A stretch of DNA of 54,858 nt from Clostridiales bacterium (GCA_015069575.1 SVIH01000004.1:1-54858), one strand, 5' to 3'. Shown: positions 1-8,728, numbered from the stretch's first letter. The notes: a model not told the origin generated them from the sequence alone. Translations and numbers: made by a program.

Positions 1-699
1 TACCTTAGGGTCGTATTCACTGCCATCATCAGAAAGCACTAAAAACTGATAGATATTGCCGTCTAAAAAGTTACGGGGGTCAAGATAATAGGCAATAACT
101 TCTTCGCAAGCCTGACGCCAGTTTCCGCTATCAAAGGAATACCAGTATTTATCGGTAAAATTATAAGCACCGTCTTCAAAGGACATCCAGGCTTCAGGGC
201 TTTGCAGAAGATTTCTGCCGATAACACATTCATTCTTCATTAAAGTTTCCCAAGTTAAATTGGTGATTAAAGGGGTAAACTTCCATGAAGGGTAAATTGC
301 GTGAAGCGTTCTTAATTTTTCCTTATAGCTATCAGGGAAATTTTTAATAGAAAGTTCAAAGGTTTCATCGGGTGTTTCGGGGATATCAACAAGGGCAATA
401 TATTTTTTCATTACAAAGCCAACGATACCGTTACCGCTGATTTTATACCATTCTTCTTTTTCAGAATTAGTGGTTGTGCCTGTTATATCAATAATCGTTC
501 CTTTTGCAAGGGAGCCGACTTTTTCATATTCGGTACCGGGACCTTTTCGCACATTAAGATTATCACTGTTTGTAGAAACAATGCCCATCAATGTAACATC
601 TGTAACTTCATAAGCATATATATGTATACCAAAACATATGCACGAAATAAAAAGCACCGTGCACAGCAATAATGAAATTGTCCCAAGACCCTTCCTCAT
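1..699 (-). CDS. SH3-domain, glucosaminidase-type cell-wall protein (N-terminal part, runs off the left edge)
   Basis: The first 233 codons of an open reading frame that continues beyond base 1. It begins with an ATG 8 nt after AAGGAG. A signal peptide (basic MRKG, then a hydrophobic stretch to about residue 29) is followed by a bacterial SH3 domain at about residues 33-92, with the typical 'NLNVRKGPGTEYEKVGSL' pattern that in this family binds peptidoglycan. From about residue 100 comes a segment (SWKFTPL, ESP..AWMSFEDGAYN-like, YYLDPRNFL) resembling the region that precedes the catalytic domain of clostridial endo-beta-N-acetylglucosaminidases (LytD/LytG type). The catalytic domain itself would lie outside the window, so hydrolase activity is inferred. 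Likely a secreted wall remodelling enzyme, transcribed alone from the promoter at 736-764. Confidence 0.8.
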   Translation of the reverse strand, partial: MRKGLGTISLLLCTVLFISCICFGIHIYAYEVTDVTLMGIVSTNSDNLNVRKGPGTEYEKVGSLAKGTIIDITGTTTNSEKEEWYKISGNGIVGFVMKKYIALVDIPETPDETFELSIKNFPDSYKEKLRTLHAIYPSWKFTPLITNLTWETLMKNECVIGRNLLQSPEAWMSFEDGAYNFTDKYWYSFDSGNWRQACEEVIAYYLDPRNFLDGNIYQFLVLSDDGSEYDPKV

Positions 700-735
700 T
701 ACTATTTCTCCTTAATAAACAAAGTTACAGCATAC

Positions 736-764
736 ATTATACCACCCAAAAATAATTTTTGCAA
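736..764 (-). promoter_or_regulatory. Promoter of the SH3/glucosaminidase gene
   Basis: On the minus strand TTGCAA (759-764), a 17-bp spacer and TATAAT (736-741), the -10 preceded by GG. The start codon lies 37 bp downstream. Confidence 0.75.
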
Positions 765-797
765 TAGTTTTGTAACAATTTGGCGAAATTTTTCATA

Positions 798-826
798 TTG
801 ATTAATATTTGGAAATATGCTATCAT
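798..826 (+). promoter_or_regulatory. Promoter of the HAD phosphatase gene
   Basis: TTGATT (798-803), 17-bp spacer, TATCAT (821-826), 33 bp before the start codon. Confidence 0.55.
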
Positions 827-859
827 AAAATATATCTATATGTTTTTTGAGGTGCACTT

Positions 860-1645
860 ATGAAATCAATAAAATGCGTTATGCTAGACCTTGACGGAAC
901 CGTATATTTAGGGGAAAATATTTTTCCTTATACCCTTGATTTTTTAAAGACTCTTGATGAACTTAATATCGGGCATATCTTTTTAACAAACAACTCATCA
1001 AAAGGAACTGACGCATACATAGAAAAATTTGCAAAAATGGGAATTTCAGCCACAAAGGAGAACATTTTAATTTCTTCCCACGCCGCCGCTGATTATATTA
1101 ACACCCACTATTTAAACAAGCGCACCTTTATTTTAGGTACGCCTTCTATGCAAAAGGAAATGAAAGAATTAGGCGTTAATGTTGTAGAAGACGACCCCGA
1201 AATTCTTTTAGCAGGCTTTGATACCGCCTTAGATTACAACCGCTTAACAAAATTCACTAACCTTGTAAATACAGGTTTGCCATATATTGCAACCCACCCC
1301 GATGCAGTTTGCCCTGCTGAAAATGGCTTTTTACCTGATTTAGGCAGCGTGATTGAACTTATTTATGCTTGCACAAAAAGGCGTCCGCAGGTTATCTGTG
1401 GTAAACCTAACGAGCAGATTTTAATCGCCGCTGAAAACAAAACAGGCTTCAAAAGGGAAAATCTTTTAATGGTTGGTGACAGGCTTACCACCGATATCGC
1501 CATCGGTGCCCACGGCGTTAAAACCGCCCTTGTTTTATCAGGCGAAGCCACGATGGAAGATGTTCCTTATGCACCACAACAGCCAACATATATATTTAAA
1601 AACATAAAAGAACTTGGCGACAAACTAAAAAAAGCCCACAAGTAA
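860..1645 (+). CDS. HAD-superfamily phosphatase, NagD-like (HAD-IIA)
   Basis: A 261-aa cytoplasmic hydrolase. The HAD signature motifs are all visible: motif I DLDGT with the nucleophile Asp10 and acid/base Asp12, motif II TNNSS at 43-47, the motif III lysine in CGKPN near residue 179, and motif IV GDRLTTDI near residue 206. The cap between motifs II and III is the C2 type of the NagD / p-nitrophenyl phosphatase subfamily, which removes phosphate from small sugar or nucleotide phosphates. The true substrate cannot be told from sequence. Monocistronic, with its own promoter (798-826). Confidence 0.88.
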   Translation: MKSIKCVMLDLDGTVYLGENIFPYTLDFLKTLDELNIGHIFLTNNSSKGTDAYIEKFAKMGISATKENILISSHAAADYINTHYLNKRTFILGTPSMQKEMKELGVNVVEDDPEILLAGFDTALDYNRLTKFTNLVNTGLPYIATHPDAVCPAENGFLPDLGSVIELIYACTKRRPQVICGKPNEQILIAAENKTGFKRENLLMVGDRLTTDIAIGAHGVKTALVLSGEATMEDVPYAPQQPTYIFKNIKELGDKLKKAHK

Positions 1646-1687
1646 AAGTTCTTTACAAAAAATTTATATTTTTCCACTTTAATGTAA

Positions 1688-1716
1688 TTGACACACCGGT
1701 ATATTAATGGTATAAA
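1688..1716 (+). promoter_or_regulatory. Promoter of the L,D-transpeptidase gene
   Basis: Consensus TTGACA (1688-1693), 17-bp spacer, TATAAA (1711-1716) preceded by TGG. Confidence 0.75.
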
Positions 1717-1799
1717 TATATATGTAATAATAGCGTTATTATATTGTACATTAACAGTAAATGGCGAATTTTATCAAGAAATTTTTAAGGAGTATATTG

Positions 1800-2909
1800 A
1801 TGAAGAAATTATTTTGCGCATTGGTTTGTTTAATATTTCTTACAGTTTGTTTTGCAGGCTGCAATAAGAATAAAAACACCTTAACAAATACAATCTCGCC
1901 TTTGCAAAATTCCAATTCACCTTCTTCAAGCGCCGGAACTACCATTGTGCCACAATCTCCTGAAGTTTCTTTAACGCCAGGGGTTACACAAACTGCTACC
2001 AATCCTACCCCTACGCCAACAATTCGCCCTGCACAAAAGGATAGTATTGTTCCAAGTGAACTTTTGCTTACAGGCTATACAACACCCCTTGATCCCAAAT
2101 CAGTAAGTTTCCCCGCCAACTATAAAATGCCTTATTATATTGAGGTTGACGTTACTAATCAGTGCGTAAATATTTTTAGAAAAAATGACGAAACAGGCGC
2201 TTACGATATTTTGCTTAACCGCTTTGTTTGTTCAGGTGGAACAAGTACACAACCTACAAAGTTAGGTCATTTCTTTATTAAATCTGAAGCCGAACAGAAA
2301 AAAGCAACCGGTCAGAGTGTTAAATACACAAGATACTATTTTAAAAAATATCAGTCCTACGCCTATTACATAACCCGTTATTCTAACGAGTTTATGTTCC
2401 ACTCCTTTACATTTGAAGAAAACGCCACAACTAAACAAATATTACCTAAAAAAGCAAGTTATTATAATATGGGCAATACAGGTAGCGCAGGCTGTTTAAG
2501 AATGTTAATGAACCACGCAAAGTGGATTTATGATAACATTGATGCAGGCACATATGTTGTTGTTAATAAAAACCGCCCAACAGATTCAAAGTTAAGAAGC
2601 GTACTTAAAAAGTATGTTCCTACTTTAGGTTATGATATGACTTCTTCTTGGAATGGCGACAGAAACAACTTAACAGGGCTTACCCGCACAGAATTTATAC
2701 AAAATCCTGATGTTATAACTCCTACACCTACACAAATACCTACACCTACACCTACACCGATTATAACATCAACGCCTACACCTACCCAGAGTGTTACTCC
2801 AACCCCTGAAAACACACCCGTTATTGCACCAACACAGGAGCCAACACCTACTGCCACTAACACACCTGACCCTGTTACACCAACGCCTACTTCGGATAAT
2901 GATAACTAA
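1800..2909 (+). CDS. L,D-transpeptidase (YkuD domain) lipoprotein with Pro/Thr-rich tail
   Basis: 369 aa. The ATG at 1800 is preferred over an in-frame ATG 39 bp upstream because AAGGAG sits 7 nt before it and it opens directly into a lipoprotein signal ending in FAGC. A Ser/Thr/Pro-rich linker leads to a YkuD catalytic domain at about residues 115-250: His201 in FMFHSF and the catalytic Cys232 in GSAGCLRM. The usual SHGC motif reads SAGC here. These enzymes form 3-3 peptidoglycan cross-links or attach proteins to the wall; which one applies here is not evident. The last 60 residues are TPTPTP-type low complexity, probably wall-spanning. Ends at a bidirectional terminator. Confidence 0.88.
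   Translation: MKKLFCALVCLIFLTVCFAGCNKNKNTLTNTISPLQNSNSPSSSAGTTIVPQSPEVSLTPGVTQTATNPTPTPTIRPAQKDSIVPSELLLTGYTTPLDPKSVSFPANYKMPYYIEVDVTNQCVNIFRKNDETGAYDILLNRFVCSGGTSTQPTKLGHFFIKSEAEQKKATGQSVKYTRYYFKKYQSYAYYITRYSNEFMFHSFTFEENATTKQILPKKASYYNMGNTGSAGCLRMLMNHAKWIYDNIDAGTYVVVNKNRPTDSKLRSVLKKYVPTLGYDMTSSWNGDRNNLTGLTRTEFIQNPDVITPTPTQIPTPTPTPIITSTPTPTQSVTPTPENTPVIAPTQEPTPTATNTPDPVTPTPTSDNDN
2720..2800 (+). repeat. Short tandem repeat coding for a Pro-Thr tract
   Basis: Repeated CCTACA-type hexamers inside the L,D-transpeptidase gene, encoding TPTP runs. Prone to slippage, so the tract length may vary between strains. Confidence 0.7.
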
Positions 2910-2914
2910 AAAAC

Positions 2915-2943
2915 AAAGCTCACTTAAATAAGTGAGCTTTTTT
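2915..2943. terminator. Bidirectional terminator between the L,D-transpeptidase and GNAT genes
   Basis: Near-perfect hairpin (AAAGCTCACTTA and its complement) with A-tract upstream and T-tract downstream. It overlaps the stop codon of the minus-strand GNAT gene, so it serves both convergent genes. Confidence 0.9.
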
Positions 2944-3403
2944 CATATGCTATTCTGTCCTGTCCGTCCTCTAATTTTATTATGCCACATCTGTAAAAAC
3001 CAATTTTTTGCAGTACATGTTGCATTACTTTATTATCTTCATGTGTATCTATTCTTAAATGTTCATTATTTGTAAAATCAACTATTTTTTTAACCAAACC
3101 TTTTATTTTACCTGAATTTGCCACACGGTGAATAACACCATAAGAAGAATTATCCCGCCATGCACCATCTATTATTTCGTATGTTGGTTCGTCCCCAACA
3201 AAATAAACAAATGCTCCTACGATTTCATTTTCTTCTTCAAAAACATATAACCTTTTTAAAAAAATATCTTCTTCTAAAATTTCCTTATTTGGATAATTAT
3301 TGCCCCATTGTGTAGGGTTTCCCGTTATTTTCATAAAAGCACGTGCTGTTTTATATACTGCAAGAATATTTAATATGTCTTCTTGTGTGGCTAACCGTAT
3401 CAT
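2924..3403 (-). CDS. GNAT-family N-acetyltransferase
   Basis: 159 aa. The start is the ATG preceded by TAGGAG at 6 nt, giving the usual GNAT N-terminus MIRLATQEDI; an ATG 18 bp upstream has no ribosome site. The N-terminal helix-loop, central strands (VGAFVYFVG) and C-terminal 'DNKVMQHVLQKIGFYRCGII' motif fit an acetyl-CoA-dependent acyltransferase fold. Similar short clostridial GNATs are uncharacterised, so the acceptor is unknown. Monocistronic, divergent from darA, with a perfect-consensus promoter. Confidence 0.82.
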   Translation of the reverse strand: MIRLATQEDILNILAVYKTARAFMKITGNPTQWGNNYPNKEILEEDIFLKRLYVFEEENEIVGAFVYFVGDEPTYEIIDGAWRDNSSYGVIHRVANSGKIKGLVKKIVDFTNNEHLRIDTHEDNKVMQHVLQKIGFYRCGIIKLEDGQDRIAYEKSSLI

Positions 3404-3429
3404 AACGTCTCCTAATAGCATTTTTTTAA

Positions 3430-3458
3430 ATTATAACAACTAAAAAATCCATTGTCAA
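3430..3458 (-). promoter_or_regulatory. Promoter of the GNAT gene
   Basis: Minus strand: exact TTGACA (3453-3458), 17-bp spacer, exact TATAAT (3430-3435). Confidence 0.85.
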
Positions 3459-3471
3459 TATAAACCTTATG

Positions 3472-3500
3472 TTGCAAAAATGGTATTTATGTTGTATAAT
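3472..3500 (+). promoter_or_regulatory. Promoter of the darA-holB-ricT-cyclophilin operon
   Basis: TTGCAA (3472-3477), 17-bp spacer, TATAAT (3495-3500) with TTG before the -10; AAGGAGG and the darA ATG follow within 35 bp. Confidence 0.78.
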
Positions 3501-3534
3501 ATGCATATAACATTTGTATTAAGGAGGTCTATAT

Positions 3535-3870
3535 ATGAAGCTTGTTATTGCTATTGTTCAGGATGAAGATGCTTCCAAATTAATAACTACTTTAATGGGT
3601 GAAGGTTACGGTGTAACTAAACTTGCAACCACAGGTGGTTTTTTAAGGGCAGGTAACACTACGCTTTTAACCGGTGTTGAAGATGAAAAACTTGACCATT
3701 GCCTTGAAATTATTGAACATATTGGCAAAAGCCGCAAACAGATTATTAATTCAAACGTTGGTTCATTTGACGGTGCACTTCTTTCAGCCGCAGCCCACGC
3801 TAATATCGAAGTAACTGTTGGTGGCGCAACAGTTTTTGTTCTTGATGTTGACCGCTTCCAAAAATACTGA
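3535..3870 (+). CDS. darA: Cyclic-di-AMP receptor DarA (PstA/YaaQ)
   Basis: 111 aa, the family's normal size. It is a PII-like trimeric protein that binds c-di-AMP; its regulatory output is still unclear in other Firmicutes. Features matching the family: N-terminal strand MKLVIAIVQDEDA, the 'YGVTKLATTGGFLRAGNTT' loop that contacts the ligand, and a C-terminal strand GGATVFVLDVDRF. Strong ribosome site AAGGAGG. The stop overlaps the holB start by one base (TGATG), implying translational coupling. darA, holB and ricT are neighbours in many Firmicutes, which supports all three calls. Confidence 0.93.
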   Translation: MKLVIAIVQDEDASKLITTLMGEGYGVTKLATTGGFLRAGNTTLLTGVEDEKLDHCLEIIEHIGKSRKQIINSNVGSFDGALLSAAAHANIEVTVGGATVFVLDVDRFQKY

Positions 3871-4775
3871 TGGATTTTGATTTAATTTTAAATTCCCCTG
3901 TTTTTAAAAACGAAAAAACGGCTCTTTTACAGGGAAAAGGCAGCCACGCATATATTATCGAAGGTGCTAAAGGCATTGGCAAAAAATCCTTTGCTTTAGC
4001 AGCTTCTTCAATGTATTTTTGTTCTGATGAAAATAAGCCTTGTTTTACCTGTTCAGGATGTAAAAAAGTCTTTCAACTTTTGCACCCTGATATTCACATT
4101 GTTACCCCTGAAAAAAATATATTAAGGGTTGATCAGGTTCGTCAGGTTCTTTCAACCCTTTATGAAAGCGCTTATGAAGGCGGTTCAAAAATATATATTT
4201 TTGAAGATTTTCATCTTGCCAATGAGCAGGCACAAAACGCTCTTTTAAAAAACCTGGAAGAACCTCCTAAATCGGTAGTTTTCTTTCTGCTTTGTGAAAA
4301 TTCACTTAAACTTTTACCTACAATACGGTCGCGATGCAAAAAAATAAGGCTTTGCGAATTTAGGGAAGAAGATATTTTAAAGCAACTTAAAAAATCTTTT
4401 CCTGATAACGAAAAGAATGTTCGTGCAGCAAAAGAATGTTTTGGTAATATTGGCACAGCAGTAAGATTAGTTCAAGACGAGGAATATAATCTTTTAAATT
4501 TGCTTGCAACTGACATTTTATCTAATTCCGGGCTGACTTATGCCCATATATCAATGATTTTTGAAAAGGAAAAAGATAACTTTTTACTGTTAGCAGAAAT
4601 TCTTGAAAACAAATTATTTGAACGATTCAGGCAAACACAGAGTCAGGACGACCTGATAAAAATAAAAGCCGTACAGGATGCACTTACGGCAAAAAGAAAA
4701 AACATTAACAGCAGCCTTATTTTTGACAGGCTTGCTTACACACTTGCGAAAGGCGGAAATATATGGCACAGGTAG
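3870..4775 (+). CDS. holB: DNA polymerase III subunit delta' (clamp loader)
   Basis: 301 aa, an AAA+ protein of the clamp-loader complex that places the sliding clamp on DNA. A P-loop GAKGIGKK is at residues 32-39. A zinc site follows, Cys51, Cys58, Cys61 and Cys64, in the CX6-8CX2CX2C arrangement of DnaX/HolB proteins. The 'NALLKNLEEPP' (Walker B/sensor region) and 'TIRSRCKKIRL' (sensor 1 with SRC motif) segments are clear. Coupled to darA upstream; its last 13 bp overlap ricT. Confidence 0.93.
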   Translation: MDFDLILNSPVFKNEKTALLQGKGSHAYIIEGAKGIGKKSFALAASSMYFCSDENKPCFTCSGCKKVFQLLHPDIHIVTPEKNILRVDQVRQVLSTLYESAYEGGSKIYIFEDFHLANEQAQNALLKNLEEPPKSVVFFLLCENSLKLLPTIRSRCKKIRLCEFREEDILKQLKKSFPDNEKNVRAAKECFGNIGTAVRLVQDEEYNLLNLLATDILSNSGLTYAHISMIFEKEKDNFLLLAEILENKLFERFRQTQSQDDLIKIKAVQDALTAKRKNINSSLIFDRLAYTLAKGGNIWHR

Positions 4776-5632
4776 TTGGAATACGCTTCCGTAATACAGG
4801 AAAAACATATTATTTTAACCCCGACGGAAAACAGATTGAAGTGGGCACAGGCGTTATAGTTGAAACTGCCCAGGGTGTTGAATATGGTGTTACTTCAGTT
4901 GCCACAAAACTGATTCCTGAAGATCAAATTGTTGCACCTTTAAAGAAAATTCTGCGGGTTGCTACACAACAGGATAACAAAAAACTTGAAGAAAATGTTG
5001 AAAAAGAAAAAAAGGCTTTAGATATTGCAGAAAAAAAGGCACAGGCACATAACCTTGATATGAAGTTTGTGCGCGTTGAATATACCTTTGATTGCGCAAA
5101 AGCAGTTTTTTATTTCACATCTGACGGCAGGGTTGATTTCAGGGAACTTGTTAAAGAACTTGCTTCAACTTTCAGAACAAGAATTGAATTAAGGCAAATC
5201 GGCGTTCGTGACGAAACTAAATTACTTGGTGGGTTAGGTCCTTGCGGACAACCCTGTTGTTGTTCACGCTTTTTAGGTGGATTTCAGCCTGTTTCAATTA
5301 AGATGGCAAAAGAACAAGGGCTTTCACTTAACCCCACAAAAATCAGCGGTCTTTGCGGCAGGCTTATGTGTTGTTTAAAATATGAACAACATCACTATGA
5401 AGCTGCACATAAGAAAATGCCCCCTGTTAATGCTGAGGTTAAAACGCCCGACGGCAACGGTAAGATTCAAGAAGTAAATGTTTTAAAAGAAACCGTTAAG
5501 GTAACCGTTACAAACGGAGATCAGATAGAACTGAAAGAATACAATTATAAAGATGTTCGTGTTACGAAGATACCGAAACAGGCAAAGCAAAAAGAAGAAG
5601 ACACAGATGCTTTTAAGGAATTGGAGGACTAA
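4763..5632 (+). CDS. ricT: PSP1-domain protein RicT (YaaT)
   Basis: 289 aa. In Bacillus, RicT is part of the RicA-RicF-RicT complex, which carries Fe-S clusters and affects RNase Y-dependent mRNA processing, sporulation and competence. The PSP1 domain covers about residues 60-180. The conserved cysteines are present: 'CGQPCCCSRFLGGF' and 'CGRLMCCLKYE'. The start (ATG at 4763, weak GGCGG site) overlaps the holB end by 13 bp. RicA and RicF partners are not in the window. Confidence 0.93.
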   Translation: MAQVVGIRFRNTGKTYYFNPDGKQIEVGTGVIVETAQGVEYGVTSVATKLIPEDQIVAPLKKILRVATQQDNKKLEENVEKEKKALDIAEKKAQAHNLDMKFVRVEYTFDCAKAVFYFTSDGRVDFRELVKELASTFRTRIELRQIGVRDETKLLGGLGPCGQPCCCSRFLGGFQPVSIKMAKEQGLSLNPTKISGLCGRLMCCLKYEQHHYEAAHKKMPPVNAEVKTPDGNGKIQEVNVLKETVKVTVTNGDQIELKEYNYKDVRVTKIPKQAKQKEEDTDAFKELED

Positions 5633-5635
5633 CAA

Positions 5636-6112
5636 ATGAAAGCAGTTATTGAAATGAAAAACGGCGGTAAAATGGTTATCGAACTTGATGAACAAAGCGC
5701 ACCTATTACAGTTAAAAACTTTGTTAAACTTTGCAAAGAAGATTTTTATGAAAACCTTATTTTCCACCGCGTTATCGAAGGCTTTATGATTCAGGGCGGT
5801 GACCCAACAGGCACAGGAATGGGCGGCCCCGGTTATCAGATTAAAGGCGAATTTTTATCAAACGGTGTAAACAATCCCCTTAAACACACCCGTGGCGTTA
5901 TTTCAATGGCAAGGTCAATGATGCCCGATTCAGCAGGCTCACAGTTCTTTATTATGCACAAGGATGCGCCTCATCTTGACGGTCAGTACGCAGCCTTTGG
6001 CAAAATGATTGAGGGTTTTGAAGTTTTAGATAAAATCGCAACCACCCCCACAGGCTATTCTGACAGGCCAATTGACGACCAGACAATTAAAAACATTACA
6101 ATAGAAGAATAA
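5636..6112 (+). CDS. Peptidyl-prolyl cis-trans isomerase, cyclophilin type
   Basis: 158 aa, a single-domain cytoplasmic cyclophilin without signal peptide. Catalytic and binding motifs are intact: FHRVIEGFMIQGGD (Arg), 'GSQFFIMHKDAPHLDGQYAA' and the FGKMIEGFEVLDKIA segment. Catalyses prolyl isomerisation during protein folding. Last gene of the darA operon, 3 nt after ricT, with a GGAGG site reaching into the ricT stop region. Transcription ends at the hairpin immediately downstream. Confidence 0.93.
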   Translation: MKAVIEMKNGGKMVIELDEQSAPITVKNFVKLCKEDFYENLIFHRVIEGFMIQGGDPTGTGMGGPGYQIKGEFLSNGVNNPLKHTRGVISMARSMMPDSAGSQFFIMHKDAPHLDGQYAAFGKMIEGFEVLDKIATTPTGYSDRPIDDQTIKNITIEE

Positions 6113-6115
6113 TTA

Positions 6116-6147
6116 AAAGAGGGTTTAAAAGCCCTCTTTATTTTTTT
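6116..6147. terminator. Bidirectional terminator between cyclophilin and LysM genes
   Basis: AAAGAGGG / CCCTCTTT stem with an 8-nt loop and T-tract on the plus side; also ends the convergent LysM gene, whose stop codon lies within it. Confidence 0.82.
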
Positions 6148-6734
6148 ATAATAACTAACTGTTGTCCCGGGTAAAGCGTGTAATCGCTTTCAATATAGTT
6201 ATATTTCATAATATCTTCAACGGTTAAGCCGTTGCTTTGCGCAATACGGTAAACTGTGTCCCCTGGTCGCACAACGTAAATAAAAGAATTTTCAGGCGGA
6301 ATCGGAATTGTTAAAATACTTCCGATTTGAATATTTCTTACATCTGTTATTTGTGGATTCAGTTGCATAATGTTTCCTGTTGTTGTTCCGTATTCCTTGG
6401 CAAGAAGATAAACTGTATCGCCTCTGCGCACCCTATGGCGCTTATAAATTATATCGTTTATAAACTGTGGCTCATCAATTTCTTCTCTTGTTACCGTTAC
6501 GTTATCATTATTTACAGGGGCGGTTTGCTTTTTGCACTGCCTTTCTACTAACTGTACAATCTGATAAAATTCTTCACTTACAGGAATTTCAACAATTTGC
6601 CCCACATCAAGATAATCAGGATCCGTTAAATTATTTATTTCTATTAATGTTTGAAGGGGTACATTAAATTTTAATGCGATACCAAAAAGAGTATCGCCTT
6701 GTTCAACTATGTACTGAAATCTGCGTGTTAGCAT
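6138..6734 (-). CDS. Triple LysM-domain protein
   Basis: 198 aa made almost entirely of three LysM peptidoglycan/chitin-binding modules, at about residues 8-52, 98-143 and 152-197. Each carries the [YV]xVxxGDTxxxIA start and a PGQ/VGQ-x-L/V-x-IP end. No signal peptide is evident. In spore formers such leaderless LysM proteins (SafA-like) act on the spore coat or cortex side; that role is only a possibility here. Strong AAGGAGG ribosome site 6-7 nt before ATG. Divergent from tyrS. Confidence 0.88.
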   Translation of the reverse strand: MLTRRFQYIVEQGDTLFGIALKFNVPLQTLIEINNLTDPDYLDVGQIVEIPVSEEFYQIVQLVERQCKKQTAPVNNDNVTVTREEIDEPQFINDIIYKRHRVRRGDTVYLLAKEYGTTTGNIMQLNPQITDVRNIQIGSILTIPIPPENSFIYVVRPGDTVYRIAQSNGLTVEDIMKYNYIESDYTLYPGQQLVIIKK

Positions 6735-6794
6735 AAAAAACCTCCTTTTTTGTTTATTTTATGCATTCATAACTTTTTTTGTGCATCAAACAAG

Positions 6795-6823
6795 TTGCTT
6801 TTTTTACTTTTTAAGAGTATAAT
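6795..6823 (+). promoter_or_regulatory. Promoter of tyrS-yigZ
   Basis: TTGCTT (6795-6800), 17-bp spacer, TATAAT (6818-6823). The start codon is 31 bp away, so there is no room for a T-box leader. Confidence 0.75.
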
Positions 6824-6853
6824 ATAAAAAAATTACTTAAGGAGTTTTTGAAA

Positions 6854-8074
6854 ATGGCACAAAATGTATTAGATACGCTTAAAGAAAGAGGCTTTGTTAA
6901 GCAAATTACATTTGAGGAAGACCTCTATAAACTTTTAGGAAGCGAAAAGGTACCTTTCTATGTTGGCTTTGATCCCACTGCAGATAGTCTTCATGTTGGC
7001 CATTTTCTTGTTTTAATGGCAATGGCACATATGCAAAGGGCAGGCCATAAGCCTATATGCTTAATCGGTGGCGGTACTGCATTTGTTGGTGACCCCAGCG
7101 GAAGAAGTGATATGCGTTCAATGATGACAAAGGATACCATTCGCCACAATGTTGAATGTTTCAAAAAGCAAATTTCAAAGTTTATTGATTTTTCTGATGA
7201 CAAAGCTATTATGGTTGATAATGGTGATTGGCTTTTAAACCTTAACTTTGTTGAATTTATGCGTGATATCGGCGTATATTTTTCAGTAAACCGTATGATC
7301 ACCTTTGAATGTTTTAAAAAGCGTATGGAAAAGGGCCTTACCTTCCTTGAATTCAGTTATATGCTTATGCAAAGTTATGACTTTTTGATGCTTTATCAAA
7401 AATATGGTTGTAAGTTAGAATTAGGCGGTGACGACCAATGGGCAAATATGCTTGGCGGTGCTGACCTTATCCGCAGAAAAGAACAGCAAGACGCTTTTGC
7501 TATGACCTTTACCCTTTTAACTAAATCAGACGGTACAAAAATGGGTAAAACTGCCGGCGGCGCAGTATGGCTTTCAGCCGAAAAAACATCACCGTATGAT
7601 TTCTATCAGTATTGGAGAAATGTTGACGATGCTGATGTTGAAAAGTGCCTGAAACTTTTAACTTTTATGCCAATAGATGAAATTAACGAGCTTTGCCAGT
7701 TTAAAGATGAGCGCATTAACAAAGCAAAAGAACGCCTTGCTTTTGAAGTTACAAAAATCGTTCATAACGAAGAAGAAGCCATTAAAGCACAAAACGCAGC
7801 CAAGGCAGCCTTTGGTGGCGGTAACGGTAGCGATATGATTGCTATGGAATTAACAAAAGAACAAGTTAGTGTTCGCGTTACCGAGCTTTTAGTTACTGCA
7901 AACATTACAAAAAGCATTGGTGAAGGCAGGCGTTTAATCGAGGGCGGTGCAGTTTCCATTGACGAAGAAAAAATTACTGACGTTAATGCTACCGTTCCCC
8001 AAAGTGCTATTGAAAAGGGTGAATTTATCCTTCATAAAGGAAAAAAAGTTCACCAGAAGATTCTGGTTTTGTAA
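6854..8074 (+). CDS. tyrS: Tyrosyl-tRNA synthetase
   Basis: 406 aa class Ic synthetase that charges tRNA-Tyr. The ATG at 6854 lies 9 nt after GGAG and is preferred over an in-frame TTG 6 bp upstream. HIGH-type motif '[11 protein letters not shown]', the tyrosine pocket around '[15 protein letters not shown]' and 'GGDDQW', and the KMSKS-type loop [10 protein letters not shown] are present. A C-terminal S4 RNA-binding domain ([15 protein letters not shown]) is complete. The last base of the stop is the first base of the next start (TAATG). Confidence 0.96.
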   Translation: MAQNVLDTLKERGFVKQITFEEDLYKLLGSEKVPFYVGFDPTADSLHVGHFLVLMAMAHMQRAGHKPICLIGGGTAFVGDPSGRSDMRSMMTKDTIRHNVECFKKQISKFIDFSDDKAIMVDNGDWLLNLNFVEFMRDIGVYFSVNRMITFECFKKRMEKGLTFLEFSYMLMQSYDFLMLYQKYGCKLELGGDDQWANMLGGADLIRRKEQQDAFAMTFTLLTKSDGTKMGKTAGGAVWLSAEKTSPYDFYQYWRNVDDADVEKCLKLLTFMPIDEINELCQFKDERINKAKERLAFEVTKIVHNEEEAIKAQNAAKAAFGGGNGSDMIAMELTKEQVSVRVTELLVTANITKSIGEGRRLIEGGAVSIDEEKITDVNATVPQSAIEKGEFILHKGKKVHQKILVL

Positions 8075-8694
8075 TGTATAAAACAATTTCCCAAATTGGC
8101 CAAGCCCAGCAGGTTATAAATAAATCTACCTTTTTAGCAACTGCTTTTCCTATATCAAATGAAGAAGAAGCAACCGCTTATATTCAAAAAGAAAGAAAAA
8201 AACACCCCGATGCGCGCCATGTTTGTTGGGCATATATATTAGGTGAAAAGAAGGATATAATGCGGTATTCTGACGATGGTGAACCTCAGGGCACAGCAGG
8301 TCAGCCAATTTTGCAGGTGTTAGTAAAAAAAGATATTACAAATGTTTTAGTTACAGTTACAAGATACTTTGGCGGAATTTTACTTGGCGCAGGTGGATTA
8401 ACAAGAGCATATTCGTCTTCTTGTGTAAGCGCCATTGATAACACAGGCGTTAAAACTATGGTGTTATCAAGTATCGCTGAAATAAGTTTAGATTACACCA
8501 CCTATAACCGCCTTCAAAAAGCCATTGAAAACAGCGATTATATAATAGTTAAAAATATTGCTTATAACGAAAATGTTACTTTAACCTTAACCGTAAAAGA
8601 AGAAGATTTTGAAAAATTATCCGACTTTTTTATTGAGGCTTCAGGCGGTAAAGCAACCTTAACCGAAAACGAAAAAATATTTTTACCTTGGTAA
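8074..8694 (+). CDS. YigZ/IMPACT-family protein (UPF0029)
   Basis: 206 aa. The N-terminal UPF0029 domain carries the family signatures RYSDDGEPQGTAG and 'TRYFGGILLGAGGLTRAYS'. A ferredoxin-like C-terminal domain (DUF1949) follows at about residues 130-200. Relatives of eukaryotic IMPACT are thought to act in translation or proteolysis control, but no bacterial reaction is established. Translationally coupled to tyrS. Ends at the first copy of the duplicated terminator palindrome. Confidence 0.9.
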   Translation: MYKTISQIGQAQQVINKSTFLATAFPISNEEEATAYIQKERKKHPDARHVCWAYILGEKKDIMRYSDDGEPQGTAGQPILQVLVKKDITNVLVTVTRYFGGILLGAGGLTRAYSSSCVSAIDNTGVKTMVLSSIAEISLDYTTYNRLQKAIENSDYIIVKNIAYNENVTLTLTVKEEDFEKLSDFFIEASGGKATLTENEKIFLPW

Positions 8695-8700
8695 AAAACA

Positions 8701-8728
8701 AACGGTCTATCAAAAATGATAGACCGTT
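8701..8728. terminator. Bidirectional terminator, left copy of a 28-bp duplicated palindrome
   Basis: Perfect 12-bp stem (AACGGTCTATCA and complement) with an AAAA loop, flanked by an A-tract and T-tract. It ends yigZ on the plus strand and overlaps the last codons and stop of the minus-strand SLOG gene. The identical 28 bp recur at 9339-9366. Confidence 0.92.

Noticed and set aside
2630-2863. Val/Gly-repeat ORF on the minus strand under the L,D-transpeptidase tail
   Set aside because: It is the antisense reading of the TPTP hexamer repeats.
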